From assembly GCF_000020725.1 (NCBI RefSeq), contig NC_011146.1:2479501-2543500 (forward strand): DNA of 64,000 bases. Reading direction: 5' to 3'. The position numbers were made by a program, and so were the translations under genes. The stretch is from Citrifermentans bemidjiense Bem. GTDB taxonomy: Bacteria > Desulfobacterota > Desulfuromonadia > Geobacterales > Geobacteraceae. The notes under the pieces are model-generated. The model made no database searches. It was not told the origin of the DNA and saw only the letters and a list, made by a program, of their open reading frames with translations. Below, one piece after another: positions 9,101 to 14,964 of the stretch. Within the stretch, counting starts at the first letter, position 1, and every line of letters begins with the position of its first letter.

Positions 9101-9907
9101 AAGCTGATGGTGATGGCCGACAGCGGACAGATCGAGCAGGTATTGATGAACCTTGCCACCAATGCGCGGGACGCCATGCCCGGCGGCGGCGAGCTGACCA
9201 TCAAGACCGAGGCGGTGCAACTGGACGAGGAATTCCACCGGATGCACGGGTACGGCATGCCTGGCCGCTACGCCCTGATCACGGTGACGGATACCGGAAC
9301 CGGAATGGATCCCGAAACGCAGCAAAAGATCTTCGAGCCGTTTTTCACCACCAAGCTTCCGGGGCGCGGGACAGGCCTTGGTCTCTCCATCGTGTATGGC
9401 ATCATCAAGCAGCACGGGGGGTACGTCACCATCTTCAGCCAACGCGGGTTCGGGACCACCTTCAGCATTTATCTCCCCCTTAACGTCGAAAAGCCGCAGA
9501 CGGTGGAGCAGGCCGCCACCTTCGTTCCGCAGGGAGGGAGCGAGACGATATTCGTCGTCGAAGACGATGCCTCGGTAGGTCGACTCGTTGAGTCGGTATT
9601 GAAGAGATACGGGTACAACGTCATCCTGGCCGGAAGCGGTGAAGAGGCGCTCGAGATCTACCAGTCGAGGTCTCACGACATCAGCCTGGCGCTGTTGGAC
9701 GTTATCATGCCCAAGATGAACGGAAAAGAGCTCTGCGAAAAGCTCAGGGAGCGCTCGCCGCAGCTAAAGGTGCTCTTCTTGAGCGGCTACACCGCAGACC
9801 TGATCCAGGACAAGGGTATCGCTATGGATGGTATCGACCTCATCCGCAAGCCCGCGAAGCCGATGGAATTGGCAAGAAAAGTCCGCGAGATGCTGGACGC
9901 GCAGTAG
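6125..9907 (+). CDS. membrane hybrid sensor histidine kinase (dCache-HAMP-4xPAS-HK-REC)
   Basis: 1260 residues from TTG 6125, chosen because GGAGG ends four bases before it. Order: a membrane segment about 14-33, an extracytoplasmic dCache-type sensor about 40-285 (YLYNKDRTMVVHSD, TGWILASNFPQQEA), a second membrane segment about 287-308, HAMP to about 360, then four PAS/PAC units to about 885. The kinase core has GGVAHDFNN with the phosphoacceptor His901, an ATPase domain (NLATNARDAMPGGG, DTGTGMD, GRGTGLGLS), and a C-terminal receiver with Asp1192 (LLDVIMPKMNG). It is therefore a self-contained phosphorelay start that senses a periplasmic ligand. No partner regulator is adjacent. The signal is unknown. 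Confidence 0.95.
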   Translation: MLPFSLKTKMTVTISLLIAGLLSVLAISTQMYFVNQLKQLLYTQQFNMVSAVADQIDDKIFSSQTELVAAAGTLSKGAVTDPVALKSFFDDRPDTLAMFDNGLFLFSREGVLISANPAETTLLDKNFLHRDYLKNTLATGKAQISEPFISAQPHHHPIIMFTAPVFGNDGKVSAVLGGSIDLTKNNFLTRIGSVVLGKEGYLYLYNKDRTMVVHSDHRRIFRKDVPVGANVLYDRALAGFEGTGETVNSRKVQVISSFKRLKSTGWILASNFPQQEAYSPIYKARTYVIFALAVVLLISILIVWLSMKFLTAPLLAFTEQIRGMTQHKEAAQPVGVNTGDEIEVLRDAFDQLLAELEAQKSELKRQLDFSRILIDIIPIPVYYKDAQGHYLGCNQAFLDFNGLGREELMGKTVHDVVPPDLADKYYRSDKELFGVGGVQVFEAKAVNGQLAQRDITFFKTTFPASDGSHGGILGAMLDITEHKQAEEALQTQKEFAESLVMKSTVPTFVLDHRHRVIIWNSALEALTGIKADDVLGLENLWKIFYETERPLLADLILDEALDGLSEHYGHYRHSPLISGGIQAEGWYRDPSGAGHYITISAAPIRDRNGVLVGALQVMEDITERKLAQDAHEKTRRQLQLILDAAGEGINGVDTQGRITFVNPAAADMVGWTQEELLGQNQHALMHHSREDGSPFPVQECAVAAACHEGRPYKSEELFWRKDGTSFYVECNCSPLREDGELVGAVIIYKDMTERRLAEEQLLKLSQAVMQSPVSIIITDTLGNIEFVNPRFTHVTGYEADEVIGRNPRLLQSGKTSPELYQGLWNTITSGRVWTGELNNRYKSGATHWEHATISPIRNSAGAISHFMAFMESISERKKLEEQLRQAQKMEAIGQLAGGVAHDFNNILTVIMGFGQLLQHSLPAGDPMLESMEQILDAADRATHLTRSLLAFSRKQVMLLHQVELSDLARKHAKFLVRIIGEDVTLKTYFCEEKLMVMADSGQIEQVLMNLATNARDAMPGGGELTIKTEAVQLDEEFHRMHGYGMPGRYALITVTDTGTGMDPETQQKIFEPFFTTKLPGRGTGLGLSIVYGIIKQHGGYVTIFSQRGFGTTFSIYLPLNVEKPQTVEQAATFVPQGGSETIFVVEDDASVGRLVESVLKRYGYNVILAGSGEEALEIYQSRSHDISLALLDVIMPKMNGKELCEKLRERSPQLKVLFLSGYTADLIQDKGIAMDGIDLIRKPAKPMELARKVREMLDAQ

Positions 9908-9950
9908 AGCGGCGGTTTCCATTCCTCCTGCAGGATGGCAAAATAGGGGA

Positions 9951-10025
9951 GGGGAAGCTTCGCATCCCCCTAGCGCGCCACGACCCTCCCCTCCTCCAAT
10001 TGCAAAAGCAGGGGAGGGGATTCCT
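9951..10025. repeat. GC-rich palindromic intergenic repeat
   Basis: Two nested hairpins: GGGGAGGGG with CATCCCCC, then CCCTCCCC (9984-9991) with GGGGAGGGG (10011-10019), the latter followed by ATTCCTTG. It could terminate the kinase transcript. It is related in composition to the CCCTCCCC repeat family at 38352, 42482 and 58079. Confidence 0.6.
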
Positions 10026-10069
10026 TGTAAAATCCTTTTGAATTCAATTATTTATGAAGGAGATTCGCC

Positions 10070-10789
10070 ATGTTGATAGAAGGTATGACCATGGAGGAGT
10101 TTTCCCGGGGACTGACGGTCAGTAAGACCGTGTACATTCCGTTCGGGTCGGTCGAGGAGCATGGCAGCCACTTGCCGTTATCCACCGACACCATCGAGGC
10201 ATATGAGGTCGGCAAACGCGCGGCTGAAAGAATTCCGCTATTCGTGGCGCCGCCGATCCATTATGGATCCTGCCGATCGACGTCGTGCCATCCCGGGACC
10301 GTATCGATCAGCACTGCGACCCTGAAGTCGCTGCTCAAAGATATTGTGCGATCCCTGCACGCGCATGGGCTCACCAATTTCATAGCATTGACCGGTCATG
10401 CGGGCGGTTCGCACAAGATGGCGTTGCAGGACGCCGGCGAGGAACTGATACGCGAGTTGCCGGAGATAAACATGGCCGTCGTCACCGAATACGATTTGGC
10501 CAAGGAAGCCGGCGCCGGTATCATCGAGACTCGTGGCGATGCGCACGCCGGCGAGATCGAGACCTCGAGGATCATGCACTCGCATCCGCATCTGGTCAAA
10601 GGGCTTGCCGAGGCCGAGTACCCGTCGTTTCCGACCGGGATCCTGGTTCGGGACAAACGGAGTTTCTGGCCCGGCGGTGTCTGGGGCGATCCCGGCAAGG
10701 CGACCGCGAAAAAAGGGCGCATGCTGGAATCCCTGGTCGCGGACAAGGTGGTCGAACTGGTAAAGGCGTTGGAGAGCCGGCGCTGGTAA
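10070..10789 (+). CDS. creatininase-family metal-dependent amidohydrolase
   Basis: 239 residues from ATG 10070 behind AAGGAG at 10056-10061. The N-terminal IPFGSVEEHGSHLPLSTDT contains the Glu, His and Asp that bind the two metals of the creatininase fold. ALTGHAGGSHKMALQDAGEEL and GDAHAGEIETS add the remaining His and Glu ligands. Family members hydrolyse cyclic amides such as creatinine or FAPy compounds, and MftE acts on mycofactocin. No mycofactocin genes and no pterin genes are adjacent, so the substrate is open. It is isolated by repeats and a strong terminator. Confidence 0.9.
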   Translation: MLIEGMTMEEFSRGLTVSKTVYIPFGSVEEHGSHLPLSTDTIEAYEVGKRAAERIPLFVAPPIHYGSCRSTSCHPGTVSISTATLKSLLKDIVRSLHAHGLTNFIALTGHAGGSHKMALQDAGEELIRELPEINMAVVTEYDLAKEAGAGIIETRGDAHAGEIETSRIMHSHPHLVKGLAEAEYPSFPTGILVRDKRSFWPGGVWGDPGKATAKKGRMLESLVADKVVELVKALESRRW

Positions 10790-10840
10790 AAGTGCCCAAA
10801 AAAGAGGCTTCCAAATTTGCCGTTTAAAGGGACTTTTTGC

Positions 10841-10873
10841 ATGGGTGCAGGGGTAGGCCTGCACCCATTTTTC
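10841..10873 (+). terminator. rho-independent terminator after the creatininase gene
   Basis: ATGGGTGCAG pairs with CTGCACCCAT around GGGTAGGC and is followed by TTTTC. It ends the 10070-10789 transcript. Confidence 0.9.
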
Positions 10874-10879
10874 GTACAA

Positions 10880-11239
10880 CAGAGATAGAAGCGGTTTTAC
10901 CTGGTCGGAGGCGTCGACGCAAGGAGTTTGACCGTAAGAGTCGAAACTGAAACGTCGAAAGTACGAGAAGGGATTTCAAGTGAAGCCATTCCAGAGGGTC
11001 GGGGCGTGCGGCGGGTCTTAAGCGGCAAGGCGCGAACACGACGACTAGGCCAGGGGGGCGAAAGTTTTTTAAAGCCAAGCGTGCGATGTGCACGGCGGGG
11101 TATATAATTGAGCCTGTCTCCTAGATAGGCGAAACACGAAGAGAGCAGAGAACCTTCAGCGGTATAATCCTGCCACCAATCCCTTCGAAAACGAGCAAGT
11201 CGCTCACCTCCGTGCAAACCCTGCGAACCCATACACTCA
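10880..11239. other. non-coding stretch leading to the first dif-like site
   Basis: About 360 bases with no coding sequence I can support on either strand. The base composition is uneven: GC-rich with many CGAAAC and GTCGAAA words from 10900 to 11060, a TATATAAT at 11101, then AT-rich. A minus-strand frame of 126 codons exists but has no ribosome site and a low-complexity C-terminus. It may be a structured RNA or a decayed gene. Confidence 0.35.
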
Positions 11240-11267
11240 ACTTGACATAATATATCTTGCGAAGGAT
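11240..11267 (+). other. dif-like site 1 (left boundary; altered right arm)
   Basis: Left arm ACTTGACATAA and centre TATATC are identical to site 2. The right arm TTGCGAAGGAT keeps only the first two bases of TTATGGGACGT. This is what the left junction looks like when an element with a diverged arm has recombined with a chromosomal dif. Confidence 0.65.
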
Positions 11268-11326
11268 TATGTGACATGCGGTAATTCCTATGTAATTGAG
11301 AATAAACAAATTACGAATTAGCGAAA

Positions 11327-11770
11327 TTAAAGAATTTGTTCCAGCCCGTGTTGCATGTTTGCATCACTAGGAAGCGCCAACCGAGAGAGCCACTGTTCCA
11401 GAGTTTCACGGTGGTAAAGAATTTTTCCACCAATTTCAATCTCTCCGGGAATCTCCCCAGATTTACGCATCCTGTAAAACGTGGTCCGAGAAACGTTAAG
11501 CAGCTCGCACACCTGAACCATGGTAAGTAGCAACGGAACCAGCGGCGTAGATGCCGATAAGGGAGCAGGGGAAGGGGAGACGCTAAGACTAGGGCTGTCG
11601 CCCTGGTCGACGCTACATGGCATAGCAGAGGGACCTTGAGAGACAACCGCAGACATATACCCATCATCATCAATGGCTCGACGTTGCGACTTCTCATACT
11701 CAGACTGCAGCAGATCATAAGGAGAGCGGTTAACCCTCTTGCCAGTGTTCTTTTTCTTTCGCTGAGCCAC
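11327..11770 (-). CDS. excisionase-like MerR/HTH_17 DNA-binding protein (module 1)
   Basis: 147 residues from GTG 11770, with GGAGG four bases upstream. The N-terminal 80 residues are basic then Ser/Pro-rich and probably disordered. The C-terminal part (about residues 83-135) is a winged helix of the excisionase/helix_turn_helix_17 type: LTMVQVCELLNVSRTTFYRM, then GEIPGEI, and the wing KILYHRETLEQWL. Such proteins act as recombination directionality factors or repressors in mobile elements. It is the gene next to dif-like site 1, and five phased GTTTC boxes lie directly upstream, so it may control its own promoter, recombination or replication of the module. Confidence 0.8.
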   Translation of the reverse strand: MAQRKKKNTGKRVNRSPYDLLQSEYEKSQRRAIDDDGYMSAVVSQGPSAMPCSVDQGDSPSLSVSPSPAPLSASTPLVPLLLTMVQVCELLNVSRTTFYRMRKSGEIPGEIEIGGKILYHRETLEQWLSRLALPSDANMQHGLEQIL

Positions 11771-11781
11771 ACAACCTCCAT

Positions 11782-11871
11782 GTTTCAGAATGTTTCAATC
11801 AGTAGTGATTATGACCCATAGCATTAACTGTGGATTGTGTCAAACCGTTTCTAAATGTTTCCTAGCGTTTC
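11782..11871. promoter_or_regulatory. five GTTTC boxes on one helical face (iteron-like)
   Basis: GTTTC (GAAAC on the gene strand) starts at 11782, 11792, 11847, 11857 and 11867, so spacing within each group is exactly 10 bp. They lie upstream of the GTG start at 11770 of the HTH gene. The arrangement suits cooperative binding by a small HTH protein, or iterons of a replication origin. Confidence 0.5.
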
Positions 11872-11884
11872 AATAACGAAAATT

Positions 11885-11908
11885 ACCCCCGTGTTACAGA
11901 ACGGGGGT
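11885..11908 (-). terminator. rho-independent terminator of the module 1 operon
   Basis: ACCCCCGT (11885-11892) pairs with ACGGGGGT (11901-11908). On the minus strand it is followed by AATTTTCG. It would end leftward transcription from the 12652 promoter before the HTH gene. Confidence 0.75.
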
Positions 11909-11969
11909 GTCAGCTGTCTCAGCATCCTCTCTCCGGCTTACGCCTACGAGCCGTCAGCATAGCCAGCTT

Positions 11970-12022
11970 GCCTGACGCGCTACCGCTTGTCCTGGGGGCA
12001 CGAATACCCGGCAGAGCCGGGC
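11970..12022 (-). repeat. conserved module motif, copy in module 1
   Basis: On the minus strand: hairpin GCCCGGCTCTGCCGGGT, about 15 variable bases, then GACAAGCGGTAGCGCGTCAGGC with one small insertion relative to module 2. The same motif is at 12723-12776 on the plus strand. Position and structure suggest an origin, packaging signal or small RNA. The function is unknown. Confidence 0.55.
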
Positions 12023-12050
12023 ACACGCGCCCCCAATAGGGAATAACCTG

Positions 12051-12242
12051 TCAGAGATACCAAGAGCGAATTTTAAGGACACGGCGACAGGACGGGTGTA
12101 AAAGGCGAGATTTCCCAACCATGCGATCATACACAATACGAAGAGCCTTTTTGCGCTTACGATCACAAGGATTCTTCTGCAACCACCAGAGGACATAAAT
12201 TTCCATTTCATGGGAAGTAGCACCCACCCCTCGTAAACTCAT
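12051..12242 (-). CDS. small basic protein, coupled to the module 1 AGR-family gene
   Basis: 63 residues, rich in Arg, Lys and Trp (EIYVLWWLQKN, then CDRKRKKALRIVYDRM). Its ATG (12242-12240) overlaps the TGA of the preceding gene as ATGA, which is the main support for it being real. A competing frame of 89 codons over the same bases lacks such coupling and runs through the conserved structured motif. Function unknown; the charge suggests nucleic-acid binding. Confidence 0.5.
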   Translation of the reverse strand: MSLRGVGATSHEMEIYVLWWLQKNPCDRKRKKALRIVYDRMVGKSRLLHPSCRRVLKIRSWYL

Positions 12243-12652
12243 ACCTTGACCCCCTTTGATCTAAGATACGGCCTAGATAAACGGCCAGCTTTGCGAACAA
12301 TTAATTCCACTGAGTAACAATCAATACAGTGTCCTGACTCTCTCAAATGGTCCCTTGTCTTACGTATGATGTGATAAACAGTCAAATCAGGGCAAAGGTA
12401 AATATCAAAGACAGAGACAACAAGAGAACTGAAACGATCAAACTCAGCACGTCTCCTTTGTTGCTCGATAGCAGATTGGCTTTTTTCTGTAGCCTTTGCT
12501 ACACGTGCACGCGTCTGTGCATATTGAGAAATATGGAGTGTAGAACGGAGGAAATCTTGAAAGGGACGAAACAGGGCTTCAGGAATAGAAAGTGTAAGTA
12601 TCGCAACACCGTCTTTGTATTGAACTGAATCGATCTTGTAAACTTCGGGCAA
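12239..12652 (-). CDS. AGR-family protein of module 1 (two-domain form)
   Basis: 137 residues from TTG 12652, without a clear ribosome site. Residues about 10-55 (DGVAILTLSIPEALFRPF, then ARVAKATEK) match the N-terminal part of the module 3 protein at 14117 (YVYLSIALPEEMTRFF, then ARAAVAVRKA). Residues about 72-130 (VVSVFD, then VRKAGRLSRP) match the C-terminal domain shared with modules 2 and 3. I call this shared domain AGR after its conserved triplet. The open frame continues upstream into dif-like site 2 with no start codon, so the gene may have lost its N-terminus at the junction. No known family is recognised. Confidence 0.7.
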   Translation of the reverse strand: MPEVYKIDSVQYKDGVAILTLSIPEALFRPFQDFLRSTLHISQYAQTRARVAKATEKSQSAIEQQRRRAEFDRFSSLVVSVFDIYLCPDLTVYHIIRKTRDHLRESGHCIDCYSVELIVRKAGRLSRPYLRSKGVKV

Positions 12653-12665
12653 ATTGTCAAGTTCA

Positions 12666-12693
12666 ACTTGACATAATATATCTTATGGGACGT
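12666..12693 (+). other. dif-like site 2 (both arms intact)
   Basis: ACTTGACATAA / TATATC / TTATGGGACGT. By hand alignment it matches 19 of 28 positions of E. coli dif (reverse complement) and 19 of 28 of B. subtilis dif. The reversed left arm TTATGTCAAGT fits a XerD half-site (E. coli TTATGTTAAAT) at 9 of 11. The right arm would be the XerC half. It is the best candidate for the chromosomal dif sequence itself. Confidence 0.7.
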
Positions 12694-12722
12694 AACTGGT
12701 CTCTACTGACCGAGCACTCGGC

Positions 12723-12776
12723 GGCCCGGCTCTGCCGGGTGGCTGTGGGCTCGCGACAAGCGAAGCGCGTCAGGCC
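12723..12776 (+). repeat. conserved module motif, copy in module 2
   Basis: Hairpin GCCCGGCTCTGCCGGGT, about 13 variable bases, then GACAAGCGAAGCGCGTCAGG. It lies between dif-like site 2 and the only gene of module 2. The copy in module 1 is on the opposite strand, so modules 1 and 2 are inverted relative to each other by this marker. Confidence 0.55.
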
Positions 12777-12836
12777 TTTTGGGTTTATTACCTGTTCGCA
12801 ATCTCCGACAGAATTTCTTGGGGAGGGTCAGCTCTA

Positions 12837-13241
12837 ATGCAGATGCACAGGAAGATCAGCCTGCGCCTCGATGCGGACCTCGCTGATCGCTTACAGATGC
12901 GCGCAGATCGGGAACGAGTGCCAGTGTCCTGTCTGCTTCGTCACCTCGTTGTCAGGCTGCTTGATGGCTCCCAGGTTGGAGAGAGACCCGCCCTCTCCCC
13001 CCATCGTCAAGAAGCACCTGGGCACCTGAAAAGCAGGACCGAGCAACTGCAAGCTGAGTTCATGTCAGAGGTCTGCTCAACCTATGACTCCTTCAAGAGG
13101 CAGGGTCATGATTGGGTTGTGGCCACAAAGCTCACGAATAAGGCTCTCAAGGCCAAGAACCACCCTTGGGCAACGTATGAGGTCATCCAGGGAGTACTGA
13201 GAAAAGCAGGCCGATACCGGAAGCAGAAGCTTGTTTCATAA
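12837..13241 (+). CDS. ribbon-helix-helix / AGR fusion protein (module 2)
   Basis: 134 residues from ATG 12837, with GGAGGG ten bases upstream. Residues 4-45 (RKISLRLDADLADRLQMRA, then VPVSCLLRHLVVRLLDG) form a ribbon-helix-helix DNA-binding unit close in sequence to the separate 61-residue protein at 13942. After a short linker, residues about 75-132 (FMSEVCSTYDSF, NKALKAKNHPWATYEVI, RKAGRYRKQ) are the AGR domain found in the proteins at 12239 and 14117. It is the only gene of module 2. A DNA-binding regulator, replication initiator accessory or partition-like role is possible; I do not recognise the family. Confidence 0.85.
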   Translation: MQMHRKISLRLDADLADRLQMRADRERVPVSCLLRHLVVRLLDGSQVGERPALSPHRQEAPGHLKSRTEQLQAEFMSEVCSTYDSFKRQGHDWVVATKLTNKALKAKNHPWATYEVIQGVLRKAGRYRKQKLVS

Positions 13242-13343
13242 GGCGGAACTTGACACCGGTCCGACAAACGCCGCAAGATGCCAGACAAATCGTCCGGACA
13301 ATCGCGGGTAAGGGGAAGCTGTGCAACGTAACTGCCCGATATC

Positions 13344-13371
13344 ACTAGACAGTCTATATCTTATGGGACGT
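13344..13371 (+). other. dif-like site 3 (altered left arm)
   Basis: ACTAGACAGTC / TATATC / TTATGGGACGT. Centre and right arm are identical to site 2. The left, presumed XerD, arm matches at ACT and GACA only. It marks the boundary between modules 2 and 3. Confidence 0.65.
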
Positions 13372-13398
13372 AAATAATGCGTCCAAGAGGAGAGTATT

Positions 13399-13887
13399 AT
13401 GGCCAAGAAAGAGTGTTTCCACCTATCCAGAGGCGGCTCCTGCGAGCTGCCCTCCTGCGACTACAAGCGGGTTGAGCTGCAAATTGTCGACTGGACCGGA
13501 TGCAACGGCAACGGCCGCGATGAGTCCTTCGACGTTTCCACCTGGACACCTGAGCAGTTCGCTGCACATCATGCCTTCGTCAATCTTACGGCAGGAACCC
13601 CTACGGCTTTCGACAAAGAGCTGGAAGGAATCTCTGAACCGCCGCTACGGCTTTTCCATCTTCTGCATTCGCTCTTTGGTTCTGAGGGCGTCAAGCGTGT
13701 TTATTCTCTGCCGACCATACGCAATTACAGGCGGCGTCTGCGTGATGCCGGCTTTGATTACCCCTCTCGTCACGTTCCGACCGGACCAAGGAAACCCCGC
13801 GCCATGAAGGACCTGTCGATGGGACCATCGAAGCCTCGAAGGTCATCCGAAGCCGCGCAGCGTGCGGTAAGTAATACCGCACTCTAG
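13399..13887 (+). CDS. unrecognised protein with N-terminal Cys cluster (module 3)
   Basis: 162 residues from ATG 13399, behind AGGAGAG. The first 40 residues hold five Cys and one His (ECFHLSRGG, SCELPSCDY, TGCNGNG), a possible zinc knuckle. Residues 48-115 are predicted helical (TWTPEQFAAHHAFVNL, PPLRLFHLLHSLFG). The tail from about 118 is rich in Arg, Pro and Lys and looks disordered and nucleic-acid-binding. It is the first gene of module 3, 55 bases before the RHH gene and in the same direction, so the three genes probably form one operon. I do not recognise a family. Confidence 0.75.
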   Translation: MAKKECFHLSRGGSCELPSCDYKRVELQIVDWTGCNGNGRDESFDVSTWTPEQFAAHHAFVNLTAGTPTAFDKELEGISEPPLRLFHLLHSLFGSEGVKRVYSLPTIRNYRRRLRDAGFDYPSRHVPTGPRKPRAMKDLSMGPSKPRRSSEAAQRAVSNTAL

Positions 13888-13941
13888 TCCACTACGGTAG
13901 ACTTTTGCCCCTTTTCGAAGGGATCGAATGGAGGGTTTCAG

Positions 13942-14127
13942 ATGGTCATTTACGACAGGAAAATCAGCGCCAAGATCGACGGCGAACGCCTAGAAGCGTT
14001 GCAGGAATATGCGAGGAAAGAAGGAGTCACTGTATCAACCTTGCTCCGGCATTTGGTTTGCCGGTTCCTTGAGAGTCAACAGCGATTTGCACCGACGATA
14101 CAGCAAGGGGTGAAGGATGGCTTCTAA
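13942..14127 (+). CDS. stand-alone ribbon-helix-helix protein (module 3)
   Basis: 61 residues from ATG 13942 with GGAGGG upstream. MVIYDRKISAKIDGERLEAL gives the beta strand and first helix, and EGVTVSTLLRHLVCRFLES the second helix. The LLRHLV core is identical to that in the module 2 fusion protein. It would bind DNA as a dimer. Its 3' end overlaps the next start by 11 bases, so it is translationally coupled to the AGR-family gene at 14117. Probable transcriptional or copy-control regulator. Confidence 0.85.
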   Translation: MVIYDRKISAKIDGERLEALQEYARKEGVTVSTLLRHLVCRFLESQQRFAPTIQQGVKDGF

Positions 14128-14647
14128 TCTATCTACGATCAAGAAAGCTGGACTTGGTCGCCCTCCCCTTGCGCCTCAATCAATGACCGTTGACATTGAT
14201 CGGGCGCTTTCGCAGTTGAACACAGCGTTCAACCCGTTGCACCAAGACTTTGCCTTAGACTTTCACGTCCAGGGCGCCAAAAACGGCTATGTTTACCTGT
14301 CCATCGCTTTGCCCGAAGAAATGACCCGCTTCTTTGTCCAACTGCTGGAGTCGATGCACGGCTTTTTCCGTTGCATGGACATCAAGGCCCGAGCCGCTGT
14401 CGCAGTCAGGAAAGCTGCCGATCCCTTCGCGATCATGGAGGCCGAGGAGCGGCACGAGGCGTTTAAGGAAAAGGTCTGTTCCGTGTTCGATGCTTTTAGG
14501 GGTCAGGGGATGGAGTCAAAACAGGCGATCAGCCGAACGAACGAGGCCCTTAAGGCCGAAAATTGCCCTTGGGCCACCTACGAGACTATCGTGGGTATCC
14601 TGAGAAGCTCAGGACGCTTCAGGAAGCTGAGGCGTTCAAGGGACTGA
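14117..14647 (+). CDS. AGR-family protein of module 3 (two-domain form)
   Basis: 176 residues from ATG 14117, with a GAAGG just upstream inside the RHH gene. Residues about 25-100 (IDRALSQLNTAF, YVYLSIALPEEMTRFF, ARAAVAVRKA) match the N-terminal domain of the module 1 protein. Residues about 115-172 (EKVCSVFDAF, NEALKAENCPWATYETI, RSSGRFRKL) are the AGR domain. With the RHH gene just before it, modules 2 and 3 hold the same parts fused and split. Function unknown; a partner of the RHH protein is the simplest reading. Confidence 0.85.
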   Translation: MASNLSTIKKAGLGRPPLAPQSMTVDIDRALSQLNTAFNPLHQDFALDFHVQGAKNGYVYLSIALPEEMTRFFVQLLESMHGFFRCMDIKARAAVAVRKAADPFAIMEAEERHEAFKEKVCSVFDAFRGQGMESKQAISRTNEALKAENCPWATYETIVGILRSSGRFRKLRRSRD

Positions 14648-14964
14648 CGAAGAGCGGAGGCTGCGCCCGGAGCGACGAGGAAGTCCAAGGAATGCGCAGT
14701 TGCCCGAGCAATCCCCAAGGAGGTGAGATTAGACGGGTCGAGTCGGTATTCCCCAAGACCAAGCGAGGCCCGGCTAGCTCCTTGGGGGTTGGCCAGGATG
14801 GGGCCGGTTAGCACGGATAGCCTCTGTGCGAATTATCCTATAGGAAAACGCTTAGTTAGCTTTAATCGAATGCTTGACAAATGGTGCGACAAAGGCGTAA
14901 AAAGTCCGACCTTATAGGGGGACACTTTGCGGGTCAGGGACTCTATGTCTTTGTAAGTAATTGA
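14648..14964. other. non-coding end of module 3
   Basis: No gene is supported. Several GC-rich inverted words occur, notably CCCCAAG/CTTGGGG pairs at about 14750-14790. This could be the counterpart of the structured motif of modules 1 and 2, but the sequence is not the same. After 14830 it turns AT-rich up to dif-like site 4. Confidence 0.35.

Noticed and set aside
10897-11277. 126-codon minus-strand frame next to dif-like site 1
   Set aside because: No ribosome site, it runs across the dif-like site, and the translation is low-complexity without any motif.
11954-12223. 89-codon minus-strand frame in module 1
   Set aside because: It overlaps the coupled 63-residue gene in another frame and reads through the conserved structured motif; the ATGA coupling supports the other frame.
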